Shown piece after piece: positions 1-9,500 of a stretch of 64,000 bases of DNA. Position 1 is the stretch's first letter. The number at the start of each line of letters is the position of its first letter. The position numbers were made by a program, and so were the translations under genes. The notes beneath the pieces were generated by a model. The model saw nothing but the letters and a program-made list of their open reading frames with translations, was not told where the DNA came from and did not search any database. Source of the DNA: Prosthecobacter sp. (GTDB lineage: Bacteria > Verrucomicrobiota > Verrucomicrobiia > Verrucomicrobiales > Verrucomicrobiaceae); contig JABARQ010000022.1 in the NCBI GenBank assembly GCA_019186985.1, positions 1 to 64,000 of the forward strand, in the 5' to 3' direction.

Positions 1-73
1 CCATCTCAACCCCGCTGACTTTCCAGGGCTTGCTCAAGCCCAACAGCCGTTCATAAAACTCGGTGTCTTGCAT
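1..73 (-). CDS. ISL3-family transposase, N-terminal 24 codons only
   Basis: The reverse strand from 73 reads MQDTEFYERLLGLSKPWKVS and continues open to the window edge. The motif 'EFYERLLGL..PWKV' is the usual start of ISL3-family transposases, whose DDE enzyme moves the element. Start choice: ATG at 71-73 preceded by a GAGGG ribosome-binding sequence a few bases upstream. The rest of the gene, including the zinc-finger and catalytic parts, lies outside the window, so intactness cannot be judged. The gene reads away from the insertion junction near 125. Confidence 0.75.
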   Translation of the reverse strand, partial: MQDTEFYERLLGLSKPWKVSGVEM

Positions 74-125
74 CCCTCATTCTAACCAGCCACCCAATTA
101 ATCACACGCAGTTTTGCGAAGAGCC
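1..125 (-). mobile_element. ISL3-like insertion sequence, one end
   Basis: The element appears to end at 125. On the minus strand the terminus begins GGCTCTTCGCAAAACTGCG, and GGCTCTTC is the typical start of ISL3-family terminal inverted repeats. Directly after it (from about 126) the sequence matches the Rhs gene at about 4719 onward, so the junction is sharp. The transposase ATG is 52 bp inside the element. The other end and the target duplication are outside the window. Confidence 0.7.
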
Positions 126-1607
126 AAACTGTGCGGCCAGCACCGCCAGATAGGCGACAAACGCCACCACTGTCGCGATCACCGCCGCGATGGCCCCGAT
201 GATGGCCACAACCAGGCCCACAATCGCCTCCACGATGAAGTGCCCGCTCGGGTCCACCTGGCTCAGCGGGTTGTTCAGCACGTAGCTGTAGCGGTTGTAG
301 TTCTGCAGGTTCTCCGGCGTCTGCACATACGGGTCCGCACCGCACATCCGGCCCAACGCTGGGTCGTACAACCTCCCGTTCATGTGCACCAGCCCCACGT
401 CATCGAGCATCTGGTGCCCCGTGAACCCGCCCGCCAGGTTGCTGCCTTCCCGCTCTCCTGGCTCACTGGCGTTCGTCCCGGTTTCGCCCAGCGGCCCCTT
501 CGCTGGCGCCCAGGTGTCCCCGTCGCGCCGCGCCCCCCACGCGTCGTAGCTCTGCCTCTCGCTCTTCTGCACCTCCTGCCCCTTCAGGTGCCCACGCTGC
601 ATCTGCTCCGCGCCCTGCCCGTCAAACGTCGTGCTGTCGCTCCCCAGGTGGTCCTCCGTGCTGTACTCGTAAACCGTCAGCGGGATCTCCGGCTGCGTCG
701 CCGTCCACCGCTTCACCCGCGACCCGTTGCCAAAGCTCGACCGCTCCTCCTTCTCCACCAGCGTCCGGGCAATGCCTCGCGTCGTCTCGCGGATCTCGTA
801 GCCCCCCAGGCTCAGCGTCCGGGTCCGCAGCAGGCCCTTGTGCTTGACCTGGATCAGCCTCTGCAGCCCCGGGCCGAAGTAGAACTGCATCGTGCAGGTC
901 CGGTCCCAGGGCGCGGACACCTCGCCCAGTTCGCCGAGGTCGCTGCTCAGCGCCGCGCTGCGCCAGTGCTGGATGGACTGCGGCTGGTCAAAGCTCGTGT
1001 ACTGGATCTGCCTGAGCAGCGTTTTCGATGCACTGCCCGCAGGGGTCACGAACTCGTCATTCATCCGCCCCTTTTCATCGTAGGTGTAGCTGCGAGCCTC
1101 GCCCCCGAAGGTGACACGCGTGACGGCGTGAGGACCGGCGGACTCCCCGTAGGTGTAGCCGCCCACCCCGCCCTTGCTCATGAGGTTGCCGTTGGCCGCG
1201 AAGGCGAAGGTCTGCAGGGTCTGGCCGACCACGTAGCTGCTGGTCAGGCGGTTCTGGCTGTCGAAGGTGAAGGTTTCCGTCCGGGACTGCGGCGCGCCCA
1301 GGCGTGCGCCCGTCACCGATTCATAACGCGTGAGCCGCCGCCACTCGACATTGCCCAGGTCGTTGACGCTGAGGTCGAGGTCCTGGATGCGGGTGTTGCC
1401 GGCCACACGGAAGGTCTGGCTGCTTTCCAAAAAGCCGCGTGTCGGGTGGTAGCGGTTGCGCGTGCCGACGCCGTTGCCGTGGTGCTCCTCCAGCAGACGG
1501 CCCTCGGCGTCGTAGCCGCGGGCGCTCCAGAGCAGCGGGCCGCTGGCACCGCCTTCATGAACCTCGGCCAGGAAACCCAGGCTGTTGTAAACACTGGCCT
1601 CAGCCAC
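102..1607 (-). pseudogene. Displaced Rhs core fragment, truncated by the insertion sequence
   Basis: The 501-residue frame is a diverged copy of part of the large Rhs protein (its codons at about 6183-4719). It has Rhs repeats and the complete core ending (LYDPALGRMCGADPY..., then VDPSGH). Homology begins at SVYNSLGFL just after a GTG start, so the SpvB, VCBS and most Rhs repeats are missing. At the other end homology stops in '...LAVLAAQF', and the last residues GSSQNCV plus the stop codon are read from the insertion-sequence terminus. It differs from the full gene by small indels (for example GTNASEPGE against SNASEEE). It is probably a reservoir copy for recombination and not a working toxin. 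A linker and tip may survive beyond the insertion sequence, outside the window. Confidence 0.85.
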
Positions 1608-1625
1608 GCGGGGTTAAGGCGGCGA

Positions 1626-1955
1626 CTAATCGGAGGCGTTGAGAAGAACGAGTTTACGAGCTATTACTCGTATCTTGCTCGCGGTGGTGTTCGTCTCGAT
1701 CTCGTATTCCACGAAACCGTCTTCGCGGCTTGTCTGAGAACCGCTCATGATAGAGTTAGGGCCAGAGTAGGCCAGTTTCAAATCAAGTGCTGCTGACTGG
1801 CAGTCCTGAAAGACAAGCAAGCAAGGTTGAGACTCCTGTGTGTCATAGCTGGTGATGAGGTTCAAGAATACTTCAATCTCGTAACTGCGGTTCACTCGGA
1901 TTTCGGTGATATCCGAGTCGTTCAGATTAAGAGTGCTGATGTCGTCAATTTCCAT
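1626..1955 (-). CDS. Candidate immunity protein for the orphan Rhs tip
   Basis: This 109-residue acidic protein starts at MEIDDISTLN, with an ATG 11 bp after the stop codon of the orphan Rhs C-terminal cassette. The frame stays open further upstream to 2045, but that part would overlap the cassette, so the shorter start is preferred. It has no signal peptide or membrane segment, which fits a cytosolic antitoxin. The small size, position directly after a toxin tip, and visibly lower GC than the Rhs core are the usual marks of an Rhs immunity gene. I do not recognise the family, so the function is inferred from position only. Confidence 0.6.
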   Translation of the reverse strand: MEIDDISTLNLNDSDITEIRVNRSYEIEVFLNLITSYDTQESQPCLLVFQDCQSAALDLKLAYSGPNSIMSGSQTSREDGFVEYEIETNTTASKIRVIARKLVLLNASD

Positions 1956-1965
1956 GGAGTTGAAG

Positions 1966-3042
1966 TTAGTTGGTTGACGTGCGTGGAGCGAAGCCTGGAT
2001 CTTTATCACCGGGACGTGGGCTGTAGTGCATCCCTTTGCCATCAAGGTGATAGTGGCTGTGGTTCGGACCTTTCATTCCCGGTGGCGTAGGTGGATCGAT
2101 TCGCAGCCTTTCCACATACTTGCCATTCACCATCTCACCGTAACTACCAGTGCGGTGTGGATTTTCCACATAATGCTTTGGTATCTGATATTTCGGCCCC
2201 GGTGGGAAAGCTACTCCTGAGGGTGTGACGTGTATGACGTCATCCGCTGCTCCCGCTGTTGTCTTTGCGGAGAACAATCCTCGCATGCCCCTGGCGAGGC
2301 CTGCGCCAATGCCGCGGAACATGCCCAGGACATCCAGCGGTGTGAAACTCTCGGTGCTGCCATGGTGTTGATAATAATGGGTGACGGTTGTCTCCTGCGT
2401 GATGAAATTGTATTCCGTCCGCGTGCTGTAATAGCTGTACTCGTAACCGTTCACATCGACGCTGAACTCAGGATGCGCAAGCGGATTGCCCAATTCCAGC
2501 CCCTGCTGGGTCTCGGTCACCCGATGCACCTCTGAATTAAACAAATGGAAGAACGCCGCTGAGTAGGCCCCGTCCGCGAACTTCCCGCCTGCAAGCACCG
2601 ACGCAGCTCCCCCGCTGATCGCCGCCACCGCCGTGCGCCCGATCACTTTCAGCACTCCTTTGCCCTCCAGGGCGCTCATCCCCGGCATCGCTCCCAGCGC
2701 CGATGTCACTCCCGCCCCGATCGCGCTGCCGATGAACCCGTCCTGGAACGTGCCGCCCATCGCCATGCTTGTCAGTCCTCCCACCACACCGTGCGCCGCC
2801 GCATGCACCACCGCTCCCGCCACCTCCCCGGCCACGCCTCCCCCCAACGCTCCGCTCACTTCTCCCGCCACCTCGCCCAACGGCCCGCCAATGGCTCCTC
2901 CAATCGCTCCTGTCACCGCTCCAATCGCCGCTGCCTTCAGCACCTCACTGAAACTGCCTCCGTTGATCGCCGTCTGCGCCCCGCTGTAAAGACCGCCCAC
3001 CAAGGCCCCCGCCAGAACCGGGTTCGCCGGTGACTCATCCAA
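1966..3042 (-). CDS. Orphan Rhs C-terminal cassette: pretoxin linker plus toxin tip
   Basis: About the first 170 residues match the post-core Gly/Ala-rich hydrophobic linker of the large Rhs protein (AINGGSFSEVLKAAAIGAV, VVHAAAHG, DGFIGSAIG), ending in the shared junction GGKFADGAYSAAFFHLFN. After this motif the two proteins diverge completely. The tip runs about 180 residues and ends with a His-rich segment (GPNHSHYHLDGKGMHYSP) resembling small nuclease-type toxin tips, though I cannot name the family. The listed start is a TTG codon with no clear ribosome-binding site. The cassette lacks core and secretion domains, so it is likely a silent tip that becomes active only after recombination onto the full-length gene. 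A candidate immunity gene follows. Confidence 0.75.
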   Translation of the reverse strand: MDESPANPVLAGALVGGLYSGAQTAINGGSFSEVLKAAAIGAVTGAIGGAIGGPLGEVAGEVSGALGGGVAGEVAGAVVHAAAHGVVGGLTSMAMGGTFQDGFIGSAIGAGVTSALGAMPGMSALEGKGVLKVIGRTAVAAISGGAASVLAGGKFADGAYSAAFFHLFNSEVHRVTETQQGLELGNPLAHPEFSVDVNGYEYSYYSTRTEYNFITQETTVTHYYQHHGSTESFTPLDVLGMFRGIGAGLARGMRGLFSAKTTAGAADDVIHVTPSGVAFPPGPKYQIPKHYVENPHRTGSYGEMVNGKYVERLRIDPPTPPGMKGPNHSHYHLDGKGMHYSPRPGDKDPGFAPRTSTN

Positions 3043-3111
3043 CTTTCCGCCAGCTTCTCATCCAACACGAAATACCACCAATTTTTTGAGGCAGGCAGGC
3101 CAATTGTCAGT

Positions 3112-3546
3112 TTAAGGGCTTGCCTTGGGAATCATCTGAACTGGAAACCCAAGAGGCTGGTTTCTGAACGGCCTCGGAAGATTTTGTTGCTGGATGTAAA
3201 TTTTCTTGTCTGGCATAATCACAGCCATCATTTTGTGTGGAAATGGTGATCTGCCTATTTCATCACCGTATGCCTTGCATTCTGGAGAATTAGCACCACC
3301 AATGAGAGCTATCAAGAGTGTAAAGTTAGGTGAAGTGTATTCATTATTATATATTTGGATACCCTTCTTGCTCCCAATCAAGATATCTGCATTATCAGGC
3401 AAGTGAGTAATTTTTTTTCCTTGTCGAACAATTAAATGCATGCCGCTTGTGTTCCTCAAGATCAGGTCTGGAATTGCTGGACAAGATACGAGAAATTGAG
3501 CCAAAAAAAATGCCGCACACAACCTTAAACTTAGTTTATTTTTCAT
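3112..3546 (-). CDS. Small lipoprotein, candidate immunity protein of the full-length Rhs
   Basis: The 144-residue product begins with a lipoprotein signal peptide: a basic start (MKNKLSLR), a hydrophobic run, and the lipobox LVSC with Cys22 as the lipidated residue. The gene starts 18 bp after the stop of the large Rhs gene and is AT-rich compared with it. I do not recognise the mature domain. Placement directly behind an Rhs tip argues for an immunity role. A lipid-anchored inhibitor would act in the periplasm or at a membrane, which would fit a tip that is a metallopeptidase acting outside the cytosol. That last point is inference. Confidence 0.65.
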   Translation of the reverse strand: MKNKLSLRLCAAFFLAQFLVSCPAIPDLILRNTSGMHLIVRQGKKITHLPDNADILIGSKKGIQIYNNEYTSPNFTLLIALIGGANSPECKAYGDEIGRSPFPHKMMAVIMPDKKIYIQQQNLPRPFRNQPLGFPVQMIPKASP

Positions 3547-3564
3547 GCTGAAAATTTAAACAAA

Positions 3565-6500
3565 TCAATATGGACTAACATAATCCCTCGAAAAGTTCCA
3601 CGGCCTGTTACGACCAAATGTTTGTGGACCTCGCTCCATAAAACTCCAAGGCCCGTGAAACATCGATGAAGGCCCGCTCAAAACGAAGTCCAGACCATAG
3701 CTTATCAACACTGCTGGCAAGTATAGCACACCCAATTGTTGGCCTTGATAGGTATGCATCATCTCATGCTGTCCAATTGTGTGGCCTTCTTGTCGGATCG
3801 GTTCGAGCGGACCGTTTAAATCAGCATAAGAAATCGTGTTGCCGAGAGTTTCAGCGGTTCCGGCTAGGTTATGCCCTTCAAACTGGACGGCATTGTAGCC
3901 AAGACTCACGCGGAAGTTCCAGCTTAATGTGAATGGGTACATCATTATCTCCGCCACAAAACCAACACCACCCCAGGCAAAGCCGATCACTGTGTTAGGC
4001 AGGTTCCATACCTTTCCTATCAAGTCAAAGGCTGTTCGAAGTGCAGTCTGCTGCTGTTTCATGTTGCTGGTTTGGTCGTAAGTTTTGACAGTCCTAGTTT
4101 TCGCCTTCTGCCCAAGCTCTGTCATGAACAAATGCATGAAAGCAGCCGAATACGCGCCGTCAGCAAATTTGCCGCCTGTCAGCGCCGAAGCTGTCCCCCC
4201 GCTGATTGTCGCCACAGCCGTCCTCCCCACGATGCCAATATCATTCATGACTCCCCCAAATGCATAACCTGTTGCCACGCCCACCCCTGTTCCAATCAAG
4301 CTTCCAATGAACCCGTCCTTGAAGCTCCCTCCCTGGGCTGCCGACATCCCTCCGCCTACTGCGCCGTGCGCTGCCGCATGCACCACCTTGCCCGCTATCT
4401 CTCCTCCCGCCTTCCCCAGCCCTGCTCCCGCCAGCTCGCCCCCGATGGCTTCGCCAAACCCATGGAGGAACGCCCCGAGCACGGCACCCACCGCCCCTGT
4501 CACCGCTCCTAATGCCGCAGCCTTCAGGATCTGCGAAAAGCTTCCCCCGTTGATCGCCACCTGCGCCCCGTTGTAGATGGCTCCCAACGCAGCCCCCAGC
4601 AGCACCTTGCCCATCGTCAGGTTCGCCGCGACGTAGGCCACTCCCGCCTTCGCCGCTGACATCAACGCGCTGCCCATCGCTCCAAGGGCCTGCCCGACCG
4701 CGCTGATCACCGTCACCACAAACTGTGCGGCCAGCACCGCCAGGTAGGCCACAAACGCCACCACCGTCGCGATCACCGCCCCGATCACGGCCAGCACCGC
4801 TGCCACGATGGCCACAATCGCCTCCACGATGAAGTGCCCGCTCGGGTCCACCTGGCTCAGCGGGTTGTTCAGCACATAGCTGTAGCGATTGTAGTTCTGC
4901 AGGTTCTCTGGCGTCTGCACATACGGGTCCGCAGCGCACATCCGGCCCAGGGCCGGGTCGTACAACCTCCCGTTCATGTGAACCAACCCCACGTCATCGA
5001 GCATCTGGTGCCCGGTGAACCCGCCCGCCAGATTGCTGCCCTCCCGCTCCTCCTCACTGGCGTTGCTTTCGCCCAGCGGCCCTTTTGCCGGCGCCCAGGT
5101 GTCCCCGTCACGCCTCGCCCCCCACGCGTCGTAGCTCTGACGCTCGCTCTTCTGCACCTCCGGCCCCTTCAGGTGCCCACGCTGCATCTGCTCTTTCCCC
5201 TGCCCGTCAAACGTCGTGCTGTCGCTCCCCAGGTGGTCCTCCGCGCTGTACTCATAGACCGTCAGCGGGATCTCCGGCTGCGTCGCCGTCCACCGCTTCA
5301 CCCGCGTCCCGCTGCCAAAGCTCGACCGCTCCTCCTTCTCCACCAACGTCCCGGCGCTGCCTCGCGTCGTCTCACGGATCTCGTAGCCCCCCAGGCTCAG
5401 CGTCCGGGTCCGCAGCAGGCCCTTGTGCTTGACCTGGATCAGCCTCTGCAGCCCCGGGCCGAAGTAGAACTGCATCGTGCAGGTCCGGTCCCAGGGCGCG
5501 GACACCTCGCCCAGTTCGCCGAGGTCGCTGCTCAGCGCCGCGCTGCGCCAGTGCTGGATGGACTGCGGCTGGTCAAAGCTCGTGTACTGGATCTGCCTGA
5601 GCAGCGTTTTTGATGCACTGCCCGCAGCGGTCACGAACTCCTCCTTCATCCGCCCCTTTTCATCGTAGGTGTAGCTGCGCGCCTCGCCCCCGAAGGTGAC
5701 TCCCGTGACGGCGTGAGGCCCGGCCGAGGCCCCATAGCTGTAGCCGCCCACTCCGCCCTTGCTCATGATGTTGCCGTTGGCCGCGAAGGTGAACGTCTGC
5801 AGGGCCTGGCCGACCACGTAGCTGCTGGTCAGGCGGTTCTGGCTGTCGAAGGTGAAGGTTTCCGTCCGGGACTGCGGCACGCCCAGGCGTGCGCCCGTCA
5901 CCGATTCATAACGCGTGAGCCGCCGCCACTCGACATTGCCCAGGTCATTGACGCTGAGGTCGAGGTCCTGGATGCGGGTGTTGCCGGCCACACGAAAGGT
6001 CTGGCTGCTTTCCAAAAACCCGCGTGTCGGGTGATAGCGGTTGCGCGTGCCGACGCCGTTGCCGTGGTGCTCCTCCAGCAGACGGCCCTCGGCGTCGTAG
6101 CCGCGGGCGCTCCAGAGCAGCGGGCCGCCGGAGCTGCCTTCATGAACCTCGGCCAGGAAACCCAGGCTGTTGTAAACACTGGCGCGGGTGAAGCCACCGG
6201 GGTCCGTGACCGTGGCGGTTCGGCCGTAGCCCGGGGCACCGGACGGGTGGTAGACGGTGCTGCTGGAGTAGGTGCCATCAAACGCCTCCTGACCGCTCAG
6301 CGTGGCCGTGGTGCCGGTCGGGCGGCCCAGGCTGTCGTAGGCATACGTTTCCGTGACGATGCGGGTCTTCGCACCGTCCTTGTGATGGAAGCTGACGCTG
6401 GCAGGCTTGCCCAGGCCGAAGCCGGGGGCTGTGTCGTAGGCCGTCTCGGTGAGGGTTTCATAAACCGTTGGCGGCGCAGGGCTGAGCGGGTTGTAAGTGC

Positions 6501-9500
6501 CGACGCCGGTCCAGCGCCTCGTGGTGCGGCCCAGGACATCGTACTCGAAAACGGTCCAGGTGTTCCGGCTGTCCTTCGTGGCCTGGGTGCGGCCAAAGGC
6601 ATCGTAAACGGTCCAGGAGGTGCCGGTGTTGGGGTCGGTGACGCTCTCCTTCAGACGCTGGGCGTTGTAGGTGGTGGTGATGGTGGTGCCGGGGCTGTCA
6701 CCACCCTCAAACGCCGTGGTGCTGCTGCGCGGCTGGCCGTCGGCCGTGTAGGCAAAGGTGACGACATTCTGGTCTGTGTCCGTGCTGCTGACCACACGCT
6801 CGCTCATGTCGGCCCGGCGCTTGTGCGCCTGGCCGCGATGATTGGTCATGGTGGACTCAAAACCGTTGTAGGTGATGGTGACAAAGGAGCCGTCCGGAGC
6901 CGTGACCTTGGTCTTGCGATCATAGAGGTCGAACTCCTCGACCGTGTAGGCCGGTGTTTCGGCGCCCGCGAGATAGGGCTTGCTGACCCGAACCGGGCGG
7001 CCCTTGGCGTCATACTGCTTTTCCTGGAGGATGGCCTCGCCGCCAAAGCCGGTCTTTTCCACAAGCAGGGCACGGTGATAACGGTCGTAGTAGGTGATGA
7101 CCGGCGGACTGCCCTCGGTCTGCTCATAAACGTAGTAGAGCGCGCGGGGCAGGGACTTGTCCACGAAGTACATGGCGTAGCGGACGCTCCGCAGGCCATC
7201 GGCAGCCGTGCTGACCCTGGCGGTGGCCCAGGGATCATAGGAGGTGCTGGTGCTCAGCGTTCCTGACGGAGCGCCGGGCGGAGTGCTGCTATGGCCGGTT
7301 CCGGCCGAGGGCACCGGTCCCTGAAAGGCCAGGGTGGCCGAGGTGGCGAGCGATTTCACCGGGTCATAAGTGGTCACCGTGGCATGACCCAGGGCATTGA
7401 CGGAGGCGACCGGGAAACGTCCGTCGGCACTGAACCAGGTTTCGGAAACCAGCGTCGGCTGACCTGGCGCCCGCGTGAGGGTTTTCACCTCATTGCCGCT
7501 CGTGTCATAGACATGCTCCTTGGTGACGGCAAAGCTTGTTTCCGGATCAATCGTCTCCGTCTTCAGCATGCCTGCGGCAGGACTTCCCTCGGGATGGTAA
7601 TCAAACACCGAGACCTTCTGCACCGAGGGAGTTCCGGCGGCGTTGGAGGTCAGCGTGGTCTTCCGGATCTGACCGATGCGCCACTGGCCGCCACCGGTGG
7701 CGGGCGGGAAGTATTCATGGACCGTGGAGCTGGAGGTGTCATCGCTGAAATCCGCCGCCGTCCCCTGGTCCAGAGTCACGACCTGGGAGGTGAGCAGGCC
7801 CTTGTCACCACCGGAGCCTGAGTAGCCGCTGACAGAAACAGTCCTGCCCATGTAAACGCCTTCAGGGGACCAGTTCGTGTGGGTGACCGTGTGGGCATAG
7901 GTCAGGCGGGAGAACTTTCCAGGAACCTCCAGGGCAGGCTCCATGTTGACCTGCCGGTAGCTCGTGCTGCTTTCACTGATCAGGACGGACTGTCCGTTGA
8001 CGACCTGATAGGTCTGTCCGCCCAGGGGCATGCCCACCGTGTCCGTGGTCCAGTCCTGGCTGAAATAGGTGATCTGACGCAGAGGCGAAAGGGTCGTGCG
8101 CGTCTCCATGCTTTCAAAGCCCAGGCTGCCGTGAATGGCGTGGGATTTCAGGCCTGCGTAGTAGTAGCTTGTGGTGATGCTTCCGCCGCCGGCGCCATCC
8201 GCCAGCTCCGTGCCGTCCAGAGTGGTGTATTGAGTGACGACGGTGGCCGGAGGCGTGACTGACCTGAGCAGCGGATCCGCCACCGGGGCAGCAGGCCGGT
8301 AATGGTGGTCCGCCGAACTTCCTGCAAGCTGCGGCAGCGATCCATAAGTGATGTCCATGGGCACGCCCAGGCCGTTGATGATGCGGGTGATCCTGGGTGA
8401 TCTGAAAAGACCGCGGCGCAGGTAAGTGCTGGAGTAACCAGGAGCCGGGGTCGTGGTCCGATTGGAGCGCAGGATGTCCAGGGCACCATCGCCGTTGAGC
8501 TCGGTAAAGTTCAGCGGCACGGTGCTGGAGGCCAGCAGATCCTCCGACAGGTTCCAATCATCGGCAGTGCTGAGCTTGAAGGAGGCCTGCCAGTCCAGGC
8601 TGCCCAGGAACTGGGTCTGCCCGAACTTCTCGGCGCCCCCCGGCAGGGTCACCCCGTCCGCCAGGCTGCCGTTGAGGAACTCGGGACGACCGTCGCCCGT
8701 CAGGTCCATGAGTGAATAAGGCTTGGCAACCCGGTTGTAGAACAGCGGCTTGGGCGGCACCAGGCCCACATGATTGACCGGCAGGTTTCGCCCCGTGGCA
8801 GGATCCAGCTTTTTGACCCAGCCCTTGCCATGATTGAGGAACACTCCCTCCTGAAGCTGATAGATGCCATCGCCGACATTGAGCATGGAAACCACGAAGT
8901 CCGGCATGCCATCCCCGTTCATGTCCTGGAGCATCCGGCCATAATCGATGTCGTAGGCCCCCGTGGCGGTCAGCCAGCTGATCATGTGGCCCTCCAGCCT
9001 CCAAGCATCCCCGCCATGCTCCCAGCCCTGCTGACCGCGGTTGATCCAGACCTCAAGGTCGTAGTCATTGAAATAATCCAGGGTCCAGGGGGCCTGCATG
9101 TCGTGAGTCACACGCTTTTTCTGGGCGATGAAATCAGGCAGGCCGTCACCGTTGAGATCGATCAGGCGACGGCCCATGTCGAGCCGGCCATCGTCGTCCA
9201 CAAGCGGCAGGGGCAGCTTCCAGATGGACTTCAGATGCAGGGCGGTGGGGCTGCCCGAGGCGTCGGCTTCCACCGGATTGATGAGGGTCCAGCGCTGGCC
9301 TGGCGGAGCGTCAGGGCCATTGTTGCGCAGGCCGAAGCAGAGCTGCCTTCCCCGGGCGCTGACGGGGCCGGTGCCAAGGATCTGCGGCTCAGAATCGAGC
9401 GCGGCGGCGGCCGAACTCAGCCAGCCGCTGGCCTCAAGCCCCTGACCGGCCCGGATGATGTCCATGTCCCCGTCACCATCCATGTCCACAAACCTCCATC

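Noticed and set aside
114..1796. Long open frame on the plus strand (560 codons) opposite the Rhs fragment
   Set aside because: It mirrors the Rhs coding frame on the other strand, is rich in Arg, Pro, Val and His as expected for antisense of a GC-rich gene, and an equivalent frame occurs opposite the full-length Rhs copy.
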